A stretch of 64,000 nt of DNA from Pseudo-nitzschia pungens (GCA_037355855.1 CM074760.1:5138501-5202500); one strand, 5' to 3'; counted from the first letter of the stretch, positions 10,701-21,026 are shown. The notes: generated by a model not told the origin, from the sequence alone. A program made the numbers and translations.

Positions 10701-13603
10701 GGAATGGATCCGGTTGGGATTATCGCTCCATTGCTGACATGCCTGGTGACTTCTCAGTTGCTGACAAGAATGGCAATCGCGCTACCCTGGATCGTTTTGA
10801 AGTTGACCATGCTGACAAGACTCTTGGGGTTTTTATCTCCATGGATGGCAATGAGGAAGCACAGATTGCTCACTTGAAGTCACAGTCTCAGTCTTTTGGC
10901 TCTCAACTCAGGGCTTCCAAGTGTGAGAAGCGCGCATCCCTCTACACCTTCAAGTATTCTTTCATGAAGTCTGTTGAATACCCCATGCCTGTCACGCAAC
11001 TTGATGAGGCCACTTGGACTAAGATAATTCACCCAGCTCTTGTTCCTGTGCTGAATAAAGCAGGGATGTCACGGACATTTCCCAGACATGTGTTCTATGG
11101 TCCTTCCCTCTATCAAGGCTTTGGATTCATCCATCCATACCTCCTCCAAGAGTTCAGTCATATTGCCACCCTCTTTCAGGAATCTGTCAGGTCCTCACAA
11201 ACTGGTAGGATTCTCAGGCTAACTGCTGAGTCTCTACGGCTCGAACTTGGCATTCCTCTCCATCTTGGTGTCACCCCATATCATCCTTTTGCTTCCTACG
11301 TCACTCCTTGCTGGTACAAACATGTGTGGAAGTTTTTCTCTGTTCACCCTGTGAGCTTGTTTGAAGACTTCCCAGATCTTCCTCTGTTACGTTCCAATGA
11401 CTGTTATCTCATGCAAGCCTTTGTCAACTCTGGCTTCCGAGGTGCTGACTTGTCCCTCTTGAATCACATGCGCATGTCCCTCAAGGCTATTTCCCTTGCT
11501 GACATTTGTACTCCAGATGGAAAAAGACTCTCTCCCATGGCTTTCCAGCTGACCTCCTCCAATCACTTGAGGGATCATCTTGACTGGCCGAGATGTCCTC
11601 CATCTTGGCCTCCAGCAGCAAAGCGCTTATGGACTAAGGCTCTTCAGACATGTTTTCTTCCCCCCTGTCCACCCCCTGCAGCCAGGGCACTGGCTCCTTC
11701 TTTCCATCTTGGGCATTGGCTCTCTGCCCAGACAGCTTCTCTCTGGCCTTGGTTTTTGTCTCCATCCACCAACAGAATATTCTTCAAAACTTCTACTGGC
11801 TGGATTGTGAGCACCTCCCAGGGCAGGGGTAGATACAGGGTCACTTCTGAACTCATTTCTGACAAACCAGCCTGTGCTGATGTGCTTGTCTGCCCTGTTA
11901 TTTGTGGACAAGTTGTACGCGTTGTTGGGTCCTCTGCTTTTGTTTCTGAACCTCCTGACATGGATCCTCTGGAGTACAATCCATTTGATTCTCTTCCAGA
12001 CTCCCCAGTAGATGCCTTTGATGCACTCTGTGCGTCTCCAAGAGTACTTCTCCACAAATATTCCCTACCACAGGCTGGCTGTCAGCACCTTGTTGATGCT
12101 ATTGAGAGTGGTACTGCCAGTGCTGTATGTGATGGTTCATTTGATCCGGACCTTCTCAGAGGAACTTCTGCTTTCATTTTGTCACCCAATACCTCCACCA
12201 AGACTGCTTCATTGTTCCTCACTGGCTGTAATTTTGTCAGTGGATCCCCTGAGGATCAGTCATCCTACAGGAGTGAACTGGCGGGTATCATTGGAGTTCT
12301 CACCTGTTGCACTGCTCTGGTGAATCTTTTTGATATTGCTTCTGGCTCTATCACTATTGCTCTGGATGGTGACACAGCTCTCAAACAGGCTCAGGGATCT
12401 TGGCCTTTGGTTATTTCCCAGAAGTCTTTTGATTATGTTTATGTCATCAGAAACATGATTTCTGCCCTGCCAATCTCTGTGCACTTTCAGTGGGTTCAGG
12501 GCCATCAAGCTGGAATCTTTCTTGATTGGTGGGCCCTTCGCAATCATCAGGTTGACAGCATGGCAAAGGCCTTTCTCTCTGTTCATAGAGCTTCTGCCCA
12601 TCACTATCCCAGACTTGTGTTTGAGGCTTGGGCATTTTCTCTCAATGGATGCAAGTGTTCAAGGTTTGATCAGATTGCTCTGCATGTTGCCATTTCTGGT
12701 CCTCCTCTTCTTAAATACTGGCAGACCCACCATGATATTCCCATTCCACAACCTGTTTTGAGTTCCATCCATTGGTGTGCCCATCTGTCTGCCTTCAAGC
12801 GATTACCTCCTGGCATGCAAAGGTGGTTTGTCAAGTTTGCTTCTGGATGCATTGGTGTTGGCAACCAACTACTTCACTACCAGTATCAGGATCACTCCAG
12901 GTGCCCATTGTGTGATGCAGACAACGAGAAGGTTTCTCATGTGCTCTCCTGCAAGGACACTGGGGCAGTACAGCACAGTGTGTCAGCTTTCAAGGGACCA
13001 CTGCAGAAGAGGCTTGAAGTTGAACAAACTGATCCATCATTGGTTGTTGCCATTGTGGATCTTCTCACCAGAGTTCGGAAGGGCCAGAACATTTATCCAT
13101 CATCTTACTCACTTGCAATTGCGTCTGCTGTCAGGGCACAGAGGACTATTGGTTGGCACAACTGGCTTCTTGGTAGGTGGTCTCCTCGCTGGTACCAAAT
13201 TCAGGCTGCCTACTACTCCCACATTGGAAGCAAGCGCTCTCCCAAACGTTGGGCTACAGCTATCATCCATCAGTTCTTTCTTACCTCCTGGGATCTTTGG
13301 ACTTATAGGAATGAACGACTCCATGGTCCTGGGGGTACCCTGGATGCTGAACAACACCAATCTCTTGATGCTTCCATCACTTCAGAATTGGCAATTGGTG
13401 CAGCTGGTGCACTTCCCCAGTCACACTCCCTGTTACAAACCCCTTTCCACGTCCTACAAGGTTACACCCTGACTGCCAAGCGGCAGTGGCTTGCAACCAT
13501 CCACCTTGCAAGGAAGCAATATGCAGCGCCTGTCACACCAGTGCAGCCATACCAACAAGAGGCTGCTCTTCTCAGAGCCTGGCTTACTGGACCTCAGGGT
13601 TGA
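7780..13603 (+). pseudogene. LINE ORF2 of copy 2: APE endonuclease, reverse transcriptase, RNase H (frameshift and stop)
   Basis: The N-terminal part (to about 9410) is an apurinic-type endonuclease: FQNIG, a glutamate motif ALFAEH, VIVGIDQNAD, TPIDAIWVSENV and the catalytic HGMESDH are in order. Continuity then moves from frame 1 to frame 2 between about 9405 and 9425, needing a net change of -1 or +2 bases. In frame 2 the codon at 10004 is TAG where copy 1 has CAG. From 10010 to 13603 the RT, RNase H and zinc segments match copy 1. Two starts are possible: ATG 7708 (80-base overlap with ORF1) or ATG 7780, which overlaps the ORF1 stop in ATGGTTAG. The second would suit reinitiation after termination. 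The TAG is clearly a lesion; the frameshift cannot be compared because copy 1 begins beyond it. Confidence 0.85.
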
Positions 13604-13900
13604 TTACACTTTGTCCCTTGGTTTTGTCTTCTGTTACTGCTTCTCATCCTGTCCCATCCCTTTTGATACTGGATCTTATCCCAATATCTTCATTCCCATT
13701 TCACTTTCTCTCAAGTCCCTCTTTTGTGGGACTTGTTTGTCCTTTTCCCTGCTTGATGTTCAAGGTTTGTTTGAAAATTTGTCGTTCTGCCACTTGGGGT
13801 CCTGACTCTATGATGGAGGCGACGTTAAAGTCTGGTTACAGACTGAGTAATTTAGTTTCACCTTTGGTGATTAAAGTTATTTAAATACGTATATTATTAT

Positions 13901-14250
13901 TCGTTTGGGGTGTTTGCAGCAGTCGATTGGAGTTTCGAATTTTGTAACTCCAGAGCACCTCTGTGGGTTTTGAACATGGTTTTTGTGGGATTGCTCTTTT
14001 ATCTTTGGAGCTCCCTGTGGACTATTTGTTTGTCCAGAGCAACGTTGCCCTTGTTATTGCTGCTGCTGTACCCTATTTTTTGTTTTGCGTCTGTACCCTT
14101 ATTGATATCGATACATATGATTCGATTCGATTGTTTGATTCGTTTGGCATAAGCGTCTGTACCCTTGCAATTAGTTCGCGTCCGAACCTTTTGCGTTATT
14201 TATTTGCCATTGAATCTGTTATTTTATTTTATTTGGTTGATTGTTGTTGC
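13901..14250 (+). other. Remnant resembling a LINE 5' leader, after the tail of copy 2
   Basis: The stretch 13980-14090 aligns by eye with 4640-4730 of the copy 2 leader. TTTTGTGGG, CTTTGTCCAGA-like, CCTTGTTATTGCTGCTGCTGTACCCT and nearby words occur in the same order, but divergence is clear. It looks like the start of another head-to-tail LINE whose body is missing. The right edge, where minus-strand gag sequence begins, is approximate. No gene is seen. Confidence 0.5.
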
Positions 14251-14478
14251 CGTCACTTTTTGGATCGGTCTTGAGCGCATTGATTTAGTTCGAACATTTT
14301 GTTTGCAACAGGGCTCATCTCTGTAGGTTCCTTCCCTTTTTTCTTTGGGAGTTCTCCTCCATGTGTCATCCCAGACAGCAGTGCTGTACTGGCAATCAGG
14401 GCCTGTGGCGCTGAAGGCACGGTGCGGTGGATATCATGATCCTGGATGCGTGATCCTTTTGTTTGTTGTTTGGTTTGG

Positions 14479-15558
14479 CTATAGTTGCCAAGTAGGACTG
14501 TCATCGAAGTTTCTTTCGACGCGTCCGCCATGTTCCATGCAGTAAGTTTCCATTGCTCGCTTGATGTAAGCTTGGAAGGCTTCATTGGAAGCAGTGCTTC
14601 CAGTTTCATTGCTAGGAGCTGAAGCAGTACTGTTGTTGCTGCTATTGCTCTTATTTCTCTTGGAATATTTATTCCTTGGGCATTCAGACCAATCATGGTC
14701 GTGTCCTGCAATTCTGCACGGGTTGTTGTACTTGCGCTTGCTGGTATTGCTTGTTTGTTGTTCTTCGTCATCAGATTCAGCGTCGCTGTTACTGTCTGAA
14801 TTAGAGCCATTGTTGTTTTCAGCGTCCGAATCAGAGCTGTTGTTTTCGACGCTTGTATCATAGGACTGGTTGCTAGCGCTGTTGTTATCAGAATCGTATG
14901 TATTATCGATGGAGTTGCTCTTGCTGAGTCTGTCTAGAGAGCTCATATGATCGATTATAAACTGGATAGTGGTTTGTGGTCGGATTCCTCTGTGGATTCT
15001 ACAGTAGTCTTCAATCCATTCAGTTGGAAAGCTGTGGAGCAAGATGGTCATTTGTTGTAGATGGTTTAGATCAGCTGTGAAGCCTTGTAGCTTTGCAGTG
15101 TATTTGAAGAGCTGTTCCATTCGGTTCGCATGATCTTGGCATGAAACATTGCTTGGTTTTTTACAAGTTCGGAGATAAGTGTGCATGATGTCTTTTGCAT
15201 CTTCAGCGCTGCAATATTCTTTGATGAAGGATGAAACTGCTCGCGTGTATCCATTTCTTGTAGTTGGATAATCACGTTGGCTTCTTGTTAAAGCTCTCCA
15301 CTTGGTTTGGGCATTGACAGAGAGACATCGGCCGAAGTATTTGATATATTTATTTGCTGATAGATCCAGATCTTCTGCTGCGTTCAGAAATGCTTCTTCG
15401 GTATGTAGGAGTTCTTCTAAATCGACGTCTGTGAATAGAGGGACTTTGACGCTGTCTTCTTGGTCTTGATTGTAAACTGTTAGTGTAACAAGTTTGGGAT
15501 TGGAGCTATCAAAGGCTCTCTTGTAAGGGATTGGAGGATCTCTGTATAGTCCTGCCAT
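14479..15558 (-). CDS. Retrotransposon Gag-like protein (359 aa)
   Basis: The ATG at 15558 follows CCAAGAAACA and begins MAGLYRDPPIPYKRAF. The first 220 residues are a helical capsid-like region, including CQDHANRMEQLFKYTAKLQGF, which resembles Copia-class Gag. After a Ser/Asn/Asp-rich linker comes one zinc-knuckle-like motif, CRIAGHDHDWSECPRN (about residues 290-305), of the His-rich type known from diatom Copia elements. The protein ends FDDSPTWQL, and no DSG-type protease is found in any frame downstream. In a functional element Gag would form the particle that packages RNA; here the pol gene is missing. It shares no recognisable relation with LINE ORF1. Confidence 0.65.
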   Translation of the reverse strand: MAGLYRDPPIPYKRAFDSSNPKLVTLTVYNQDQEDSVKVPLFTDVDLEELLHTEEAFLNAAEDLDLSANKYIKYFGRCLSVNAQTKWRALTRSQRDYPTTRNGYTRAVSSFIKEYCSAEDAKDIMHTYLRTCKKPSNVSCQDHANRMEQLFKYTAKLQGFTADLNHLQQMTILLHSFPTEWIEDYCRIHRGIRPQTTIQFIIDHMSSLDRLSKSNSIDNTYDSDNNSASNQSYDTSVENNSSDSDAENNNGSNSDSNSDAESDDEEQQTSNTSKRKYNNPCRIAGHDHDWSECPRNKYSKRNKSNSSNNSTASAPSNETGSTASNEAFQAYIKRAMETYCMEHGGRVERNFDDSPTWQL

Positions 15559-15712
15559 TGTTTCTTGGTTCAGAGCGTTCGATCGTATCGATCGATTGGA
15601 GATTTGAATTGCTTGTAGGGCGTTCGATCGATTCGGTGTTCGATCGATCGTATCGATCGTTTTGTAGATATCGATCGTTTTGTTCGATTGATTCGTAGAT
15701 GTCGATCGACGT

Positions 15713-15728
15713 TTCGGATGTTCTTGTT
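15713..15728. repeat. Left 16-bp target-site duplication
   Basis: The sequence TTCGGATGTTCTTGTT is repeated perfectly at 17761-17776. It lies directly next to the A/T-rich 3' tail of the inserted minus-strand element, as expected for LINE-mediated integration. Confidence 0.8.
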
Positions 15729-15739
15729 AATATTAATAT

Positions 15740-15830
15740 TAATATACTTATTTAAGTAGGAAAATCCACCGAAGGTGGTTAAAAGCTACTCAGTCTGTAA
15801 CCAGACTTTATCGTCGCCTCAATCGAAGAG
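15740..15830 (-). other. LINE-type structured 3' tail on the non-autonomous element
   Basis: The first hairpin is identical to that of the LINE. In the second hairpin the LINE has TCACC-TTT-GGTGA while this element has CCACC-TTC-GGTGG, so both strands of the closing base pair changed and pairing is kept. The upstream word CTTGGGGCC and GAGGCGACG also correspond to the LINE 3' UTR. Confidence 0.7.
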
Positions 15831-16441
15831 AGGTTAGGCCCCAAGTTGTAGAACGACGCGCCGCCTCAACCATGGGGAATAGGCCCCAGGTTGTAAGGAC
15901 GGCTATTTTGCAAACGAACCTTGGTAAGAAACAGGAAAAAAAAAACGAACCAGTCCAGAGCACAACAGACACTGCTGTTGCAAAGCGTACAGGAAACGGG
16001 GTAACAAGAACGTGAAAGGGAAAGACACAAGCAAAACTGTCCCTCCAATGCTGGTGTGCAGCATCCGTAATGCTAGTGGTCAGCTGACACAAGCAAAACC
16101 CTGACTAGATACATGGTATCTGTAATGCTAGTGGTCAGCGTACAAAAGCAAAACTCCTCTCTGAATGCTGGATTGCAGCATCACCAGTAATGCGAGTAGT
16201 CATCCCCAAACACATCCTGAACCACATTCCTTACCACTGTATGGTACATAAAGTACAGAGCCTACTACCAAATTCAGAACAGCTGTCCTTCTGTTCGAAC
16301 TTAGTAGTAGCAACACGTAGAGGCGGTGGAGCCTACTACCAAATTCAAATTCGTAACAGCTGGCCTTCTGTTCGAACTTGAACTTGCTCTCCTGTAGTAG
16401 CTTGGAAACAGGGCCTTTAAGTGATAACACTTATGGACCAT

Positions 16442-17220
16442 CAGGGCTGTAGGCTTGAAAACAGGTCTCTGCTGTACTGTGAACTGGAGGGGTATATGTA
16501 GGTGGTGGTGCGTTAAGTAACATGTACTTAGAAGCTTTGGGGCTTGGGTCATAAAAACAGTAGGTCCATAATCAAAAACAATTATGGACTATCAGGGCAG
16601 TAGACTTGAAAACAGATGACAGTTGAAGTGTGCATCTGAGAGGGTTATGTAGGTAGGAGAGCCTTAAGCAAGCTGTACTTAGCGGCTTTGGGGCTTGGGT
16701 CAGGAAATAGTAGGACCTTAAGTGAGAACACTTATGGTCCAGCAGGGCAGTAGACTTGAAAACAGATGACAGTTGAAGTGTGCATCTGAGAGGTATATGT
16801 AGGTAGGAGAGCCTTAAGCAAGCTGTACTTAGCGGCTTTGGGGCTTGGGTAAGGAAACAGTAGGACCATAAGCGAAAACACTTATGGTCCATCAGGGCAG
16901 TAGACTTGAAAACAGATGACAGTTGAAGAATGCATCTGAGAGGTATATGTAGGTAGGGGAGCCTTAAGCAAACTGTACTTAGTGGCTTTAGGGCTTGGGT
17001 CAGGAAACAGTAGGACCATAAGCGAAAACACTTAGGGTCCATCAGGGCAGTAGACTTGGAAACAGATGACATTTATACAGTACACCTGAGAGGGTTATGT
17101 AGGTGGTGGAGCCTTAAGCAAACTGTACTTAGCGGCTTTGGGGCTTGGGTCAAGAAACAGTAGGACCATAAGTGAAAACACTTAGGGTCCAGCAGGGCAA
17201 TGGACTTGAAAACAGATGAC
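16442..17220. repeat. Tandem array of 150-bp units, each with a hairpin
   Basis: The landmark CAGGGC starts at 16442, 16593, 16743, 16893, 17043 and 17193, giving periods of 151, 150, 150, 150 and 150. Each unit contains GCTTTGGGGCTTGGGT, a TAGGTAGG-type segment and a hairpin. Examples are TCCATAAT-caaaaaca-ATTATGGA (16565-16588) and GGACCATAAG-cgaaaaca-CTTATGGTCC (16863-16890). Further hairpins outside the array are TTAAGTGA-gaa-TCACTTAA (17331-17349) and TTAAGTATA-aga-TATACTTAA (17374-17394). Confidence 0.9.
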
Positions 17221-17760
17221 AGAATTTCTTTTTAGAAAAAAAGATTCCTACAGTGGAAGGGGCTGTTCGTGAACTTCGACTTGAAAAGACTTAAGAGGAC
17301 TCAGCAAGGAACTTCGAAGAATGTAGAACATTAAGTGAGAATCACTTAAGCAGCTTGGAAACAGTGTAGAACATTAAGTATAAGATATACTTAAGGGCCT
17401 TGGAATGGAGCTGGGAAACAGATCGAAGCAGAAATACAACGTTGTTGTCGGTTTTGCTGTACGGTAGAATCTGTACTGGAAGTGCTGTAGAAAATTATGT
17501 GTCGGTTTGCTGCTGCTGCTGCTGCTCGATCGGCCGCCGAGTGGTGAATTGGCAACCAAAGCAACCAAACGAAGCATCCAGCAACTGAACCGATAGCAGA
17601 AACGAAGAGCGCAGGTCTTGGTTAATACATGTAGGTCCTGGGGTTGTGATTGGGGGTGTATAAGGGAGCGAGATATCGCATGGTAAAGTTGTGTAGAAAT
17701 CTACGTATTTTTAGTACTGGAACATCGGAACGTCGGACAAAATGCGCTTCGCGCAAATTG

Positions 17761-17776
17761 TTCGGATGTTCTTGTT
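17761..17776. repeat. Right 16-bp target-site duplication
   Basis: A perfect copy of the 15713-15728 sequence TTCGGATGTTCTTGTT. The bases outside the pair differ (T and G to the left, A and C to the right), so the repeat is exactly 16 bases. Confidence 0.8.
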
Positions 17777-18244
17777 CCGTAGTATTTTGTTTGTCAGGGT
17801 ATCGATGTATCCCTGTTGTTTAGGATAAAGGTTGTTTTGGATTCAGTACTGATTTGGTTCTGTTTCTACTTTAAAGCACAAACAGTAATTACTGTGTTAC
17901 GGTCTAGAGTAGAATTAGATGGCGTAATACGGGATAGAGGTATTTTAAAGATGAAAGGTTAATAAATTGTGTTATTAAAGAGAATGGTTGAATACTTTAC
18001 GAGATGGGAATGATTTCTTGAGTATGGATGAACGATCGAACAATGATATAATTGTTCGTCGGGCATAATATCAATAATCGGTGAGTCATGAGAATCTTTG
18101 TTTGAATTGTATGTGTACTCTTGTACGTTGAATATTCGGTATATATACATGAATATTACATATATATTCTTGTGTATTGGAGCATATGCGGGATTCAATA
18201 ATCATTAAGAGCCTCTCGTAGGGTACCTACGTCAGCCCGTCACA
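17777..18244 (-). other. Putative 5' LTR region of the interrupted retroelement
   Basis: The region is A/T-rich and has no open reading frame of note. On the minus strand it starts TGTGACGGGC at 18244 and contains TATATATACC-type sequence. It ends at the insertion point of the 2.0-kb element. No second LTR is in the window, so its length cannot be fixed. Confidence 0.4.
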
Positions 18245-19935
18245 CATTGTTCCTCACAGGCTATAATTTTGTCAGTGGGTCCCCTGAGGATCAGTCATCC
18301 TACAGGAGTGAACTGGCAGGCATCATTGGGGTTCTCACCTGTTGCACTGCTCTGGTGAGTCTTTTTGATATTGCTTCTGGCTCTATCACCATTGCCCTGG
18401 ATGGTGACACAGCTCTCAAACAGGCTCAAGGATCATGGCCATTGGTTATTTCCCAGAAGTCTTTTGATTATGTTTATGTCATCAGAAACATGATTTCTGC
18501 CCTGCCAATCTCTGTGCACTTTCAGTGGGTTCAGGGACATCAAGCTGGAATCTTTCTTGATTGGTGGGCCCTTCGCAATCATCAGGTTGACAGCATGGCC
18601 AAGGCATTTCTCTCTGTCCATAGAGCTTCTGCCCATCACTATCCCAGACTTGTGTTTGAGCCTTGGGCTTTTTCTCTCAATGGATGCAAGTGTTCAAGGT
18701 TTGATCAGAATGCTTTGCATGTTGCCATTTCGGGTCCTCCTCTTCTTCAATATTGGCAGACCCACCATGATATCCCCATTCCACAACCTGTTTTGAGTTC
18801 CATCCATTGGTGTGCCCATCTGTCTGCCTTTAAGCGTTTACCTCCTGGCATGCAAAGGTGGTTTGTCAAATTTGCTTCTGGCAGTATTGGTGTTGGCAAC
18901 CAACTACTTCACTGCCAGTATCAGGATCACTCTAGGTGTCCATTGTGTGATGCAGACAACGAGAAGGTTTCTCATGTGCTCTCCTGCAAGGACACTGGGG
19001 CAGTACAGCACAGTGTGTCTGCCTTCACGGGACCACTGCAGCAGCGGCTTGAAGTTGAACAAACTGATCCATCATTGGTGGCTGCCATTGTGGATCTTCT
19101 CACCAGAGTTCGGAAGGGCCAGAGCATTTATCCATCATCCTACTCCCTTGCAATTGCTTCTGCTGTCAGGGCACAGAGGACTATTGGTTGGCACAACTGG
19201 CTTCTTGGTAGGTGGTCTCCTCGCTGGTACCAAATCCAGGCTGCCTACTACTCCCACATTGGAAGCAAGCGCTCTCCCAAACGTTGGGCTACAGCTATCA
19301 TCCATCAGTTCTTTCTTACCTCCTGGGATCTTTGGACCTATAGGAATGAACGACTCCATGGTCCTGGGGGAACCCTTGATGCTGAACAACACCAATCTCT
19401 TGATGCTTCCATCACCTCTGAATTGGCAATTGGTGCAGCTGGTGCACTTCCCCAGTCACACTCCCTTTTACAAACCCCTTTCCAAGTCCTACAAGGTTAC
19501 ACCCTGACTGCCAAGAGGCAGTGGCTTGCAACCATCCACCTTGCCAGGAAGCAATATGCAGCACCTGTCCAACCAGTGCAGCCATATCAACAAGAGGCTG
19601 CTCTCCTCAGAGCCTGGCTTACTGGACCTCAGGGTTGATTACACTTTGTACCTTGGTTTTGTCTTCTGTTCCTGCTTCTCATCCTGTCATTTACCTTTTG
19701 ATACTGGATCTTATCCCAATATCCACATTCCCATCTCACTTTCTCTCAGGTCCCTATTTTGTGGGACTTGGTTGTCTTTTTCCCTGCTTGATGTTCAAGG
19801 TTTGTTTGAAAAATTTGTCGTTCTACCACTTGGGGTCCTGACTCTATGATGGAGGCGACGTTAAAGTCTGGTTACAGACTGAGTAATTTAGTTTCACCTT
19901 TGGTGATTAAAGTTATTTAAATAAGTATATTAATT
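18245..19935 (+). mobile_element. LINE retrotransposon copy 3 (3' part, cut by the LTR element)
   Basis: Sequence identical in layout to copy 1 from about position 2436 onward, offset 15809, ends with the same stop, 3' UTR and structured tail followed by an ATTA repeat. Its left edge coincides with the first base of the putative LTR, so the loss of its 5' part is better explained by the LTR insertion and later deletion than by incomplete reverse transcription. Confidence 0.85.
18247..19638 (+). pseudogene. LINE ORF2 fragment: RNase H and zinc-binding domain
   Basis: The open frame covers the RNase H residues YRSELAG, LDGDT and HQVDSMAK and the CPLCDADNEKVSHVLSC zinc segment. The first RNase H aspartate (CDGSF) and the whole reverse transcriptase are absent. 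It is intact over its length but has no start of its own, so it is a fragment. Confidence 0.85.
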
Positions 19936-21026
19936 AATTAACTTATAATATTGGGTTGCTAAGAGTTGGGGTACGTAGATCTGGTACAAATCCTACTGGA
20001 AGGGCATAGCTATAAAATGCACCATAATCACACGCTGACGGGACCACGCTTTACCGGAGCGCCAATTTAGTATTTTACACCGGTAAACTCTTACCGGAAT
20101 TTCCTCGTTTTCACGTGTAGCGTGAACGTTTTCACGCCGGCAAAGCCGGCGGCTTCACACATAAAAATACCTTCTCACAAGGAATTGTGAAAACGACCAC
20201 GAGGTGCAACAAATTTCCTGCTGACCCTCCTTGTTTTTTCAGCGAGGGTGAGAGCTCTAAGTAAAAATATTAATTAGTATTCAAAAAAGGTGCAATAAGT
20301 AAAAGGTGTCAAGCAAAAGATATCAAATGAGCCAATCAAAAAAATTCGATTTTCCGGTACAAATTGTACAGGAATATAGGTAGAAAAAAAGCTTGACAGC
20401 TTGCTTTGAACACAACGAGCAAATCACTGTATATCACTGTATTTTGCATGCTTCGAACAAATTATTTTGCTCCTCCGTCACAAATCACTGTATTTCTATT
20501 TCCTCACTTTTTTTCTTCAGGAATAACACAAATCACTGCTGTTTTGATTCACAATCCGACTTACTTTGAGCAGAGTTGCTTTATTGCACTCCGTCCCGAG
20601 AACGAAGAGAACCCCTACGGTAGGCTCTTGGCTCATTGTACTTTAGTCCGAATAACATCCTTGAGGTGGAAAAAGAAGGAATACCTATTGGTAGGACTTC
20701 AACACGCTCAAGTTCTTTGTTTTCGTGACGAAGGATTAAGAAGAGAACGTCAGTGTTCTTCGTTTCCTTCTCCGCCCTACGATTCATAGATTCCAAGCCC
20801 GTGTCTTTCCCCTACGATCAGATCGATTGAACGCTACGATTCATAGATTCCAAGCCCGTGTCTTCCTCCCCCACAACCGATTGAATCCTACGATTCATCC
20901 CAAGCCCCGATCCGATCAATCGAACCCTAAGATTCATCCCAAGCCACGATCCGATCGATTTGACCCCTACGATCCATCGATCCAAGTCGGTGGTTTGTTT
21001 CTTTAAACCCCTACGATCCTTCAACA
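19936..21026. other. Region upstream of the RusA-like gene, with short hairpins and repeats
   Basis: No convincing coding region is seen. There is a perfect hairpin CGCCGGC-aaa-GCCGGCG at 20135-20151, and an imperfect palindrome TTCTCACAAGGAATTGTGAA near 20170-20192. The word AATCACTG occurs repeatedly between about 20420 and 20540. ACCGG-type words are frequent around 20055-20100. The leader repeats at 20775-20990 follow. Promoter elements cannot be pinpointed. Confidence 0.5.
20775..20990 (+). repeat. Diverged tandem repeats in the leader of the RusA-like gene
   Basis: CTACGATTCATAGATTCCAA occurs twice (near 20777 and 20837). CTACGATTCATCCCAAGCC and CTAAGATTCATCCCAAGCC follow at about 40-base spacing, each with CGATCCGATC. 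A last CTACGATCCATCGATCC lies just upstream of the gene. The units lie immediately 5' of the ATG and may be part of the promoter or leader. Confidence 0.75.

Larger units (their letters stand above)
4131..13900 (+). mobile_element. LINE retrotransposon copy 2 (near full length, about 9.7 kb, mutated)
   Basis: This element has a leader, ORF1, an overlapping ORF2 and the common 3' tail. The 5' boundary is inferred from the end of copy 1's tail, because the leader sequence starts directly after it. ORF2 carries a frameshift near 9410 and an in-frame TAG at 10004, so this copy is probably not autonomous. Sequence after its tail (13901-14110) resembles its own leader, which suggests a further head-to-tail neighbour that has been largely lost. 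Confidence 0.85.
15729..17760 (-). mobile_element. Non-autonomous LINE-tail element, 2.03 kb, flanked by 16-bp TSDs
   Basis: The element is bounded by identical 16-bp TTCGGATGTTCTTGTT repeats. On the minus strand it starts near CAATTTGCGCGAAGCGCA, contains a CAG/CTG tract, two perfect TTAAGT hairpins and about five 150-bp hairpin units, and ends with the LINE-type 3' tail. That tail has GAGGCGACG, the hairpin AGTCTG-GTTA-CAGACT (15792-15807 on the other strand) and CCACC-TTC-GGTGG. Just before it, a segment beginning CTACAACTTGGGGCC is present twice in diverged form. No convincing coding region exists. The shared tail plus TSD indicate mobilisation in trans by the LINE seen in this window, or a relative (inference). 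Confidence 0.75.
14250..18244 (-). mobile_element. LTR-type retroelement, 5' part only (LTR start, leader, gag), split by an inserted element
   Basis: Read on the minus strand, the element begins TGTGACGGGCTGACGTAGG at 18244, a typical TG start for an LTR. It abuts LINE copy 3 exactly at CATTG, which could be half of a 5-bp target duplication. It continues to 17777, is interrupted by the 2.0-kb insertion at 15729-17760, resumes with a leader rich in GATCGAT words, and encodes gag from 15558 to 14479. No protease, integrase, reverse transcriptase or second LTR follows; the sequence runs into the LINE-leader remnant near 14250. So the 3' part is deleted, or this is a chimera. The LTR call rests on the start motif and its junction and is moderate. 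Confidence 0.5.

Noticed and set aside
16572..17072. 166-codon minus-strand open frame with 50-residue repeats inside the 150-bp array
   Set aside because: The period is exactly 150 bases, a multiple of three, so one lucky open unit makes the whole array open. The hairpin conservation explains the sequence better than protein selection does.
16442..17220. CRISPR-like array
   Set aside because: The units are 150 bases long and similar throughout, with no unique spacers, and the genome is eukaryotic.
18230..18260. Ordinary 5' truncation of LINE copy 3 by incomplete reverse transcription
   Set aside because: The left edge coincides exactly with an LTR-like TGTGAC start, and no target duplication matching the right flank of copy 3 was found.
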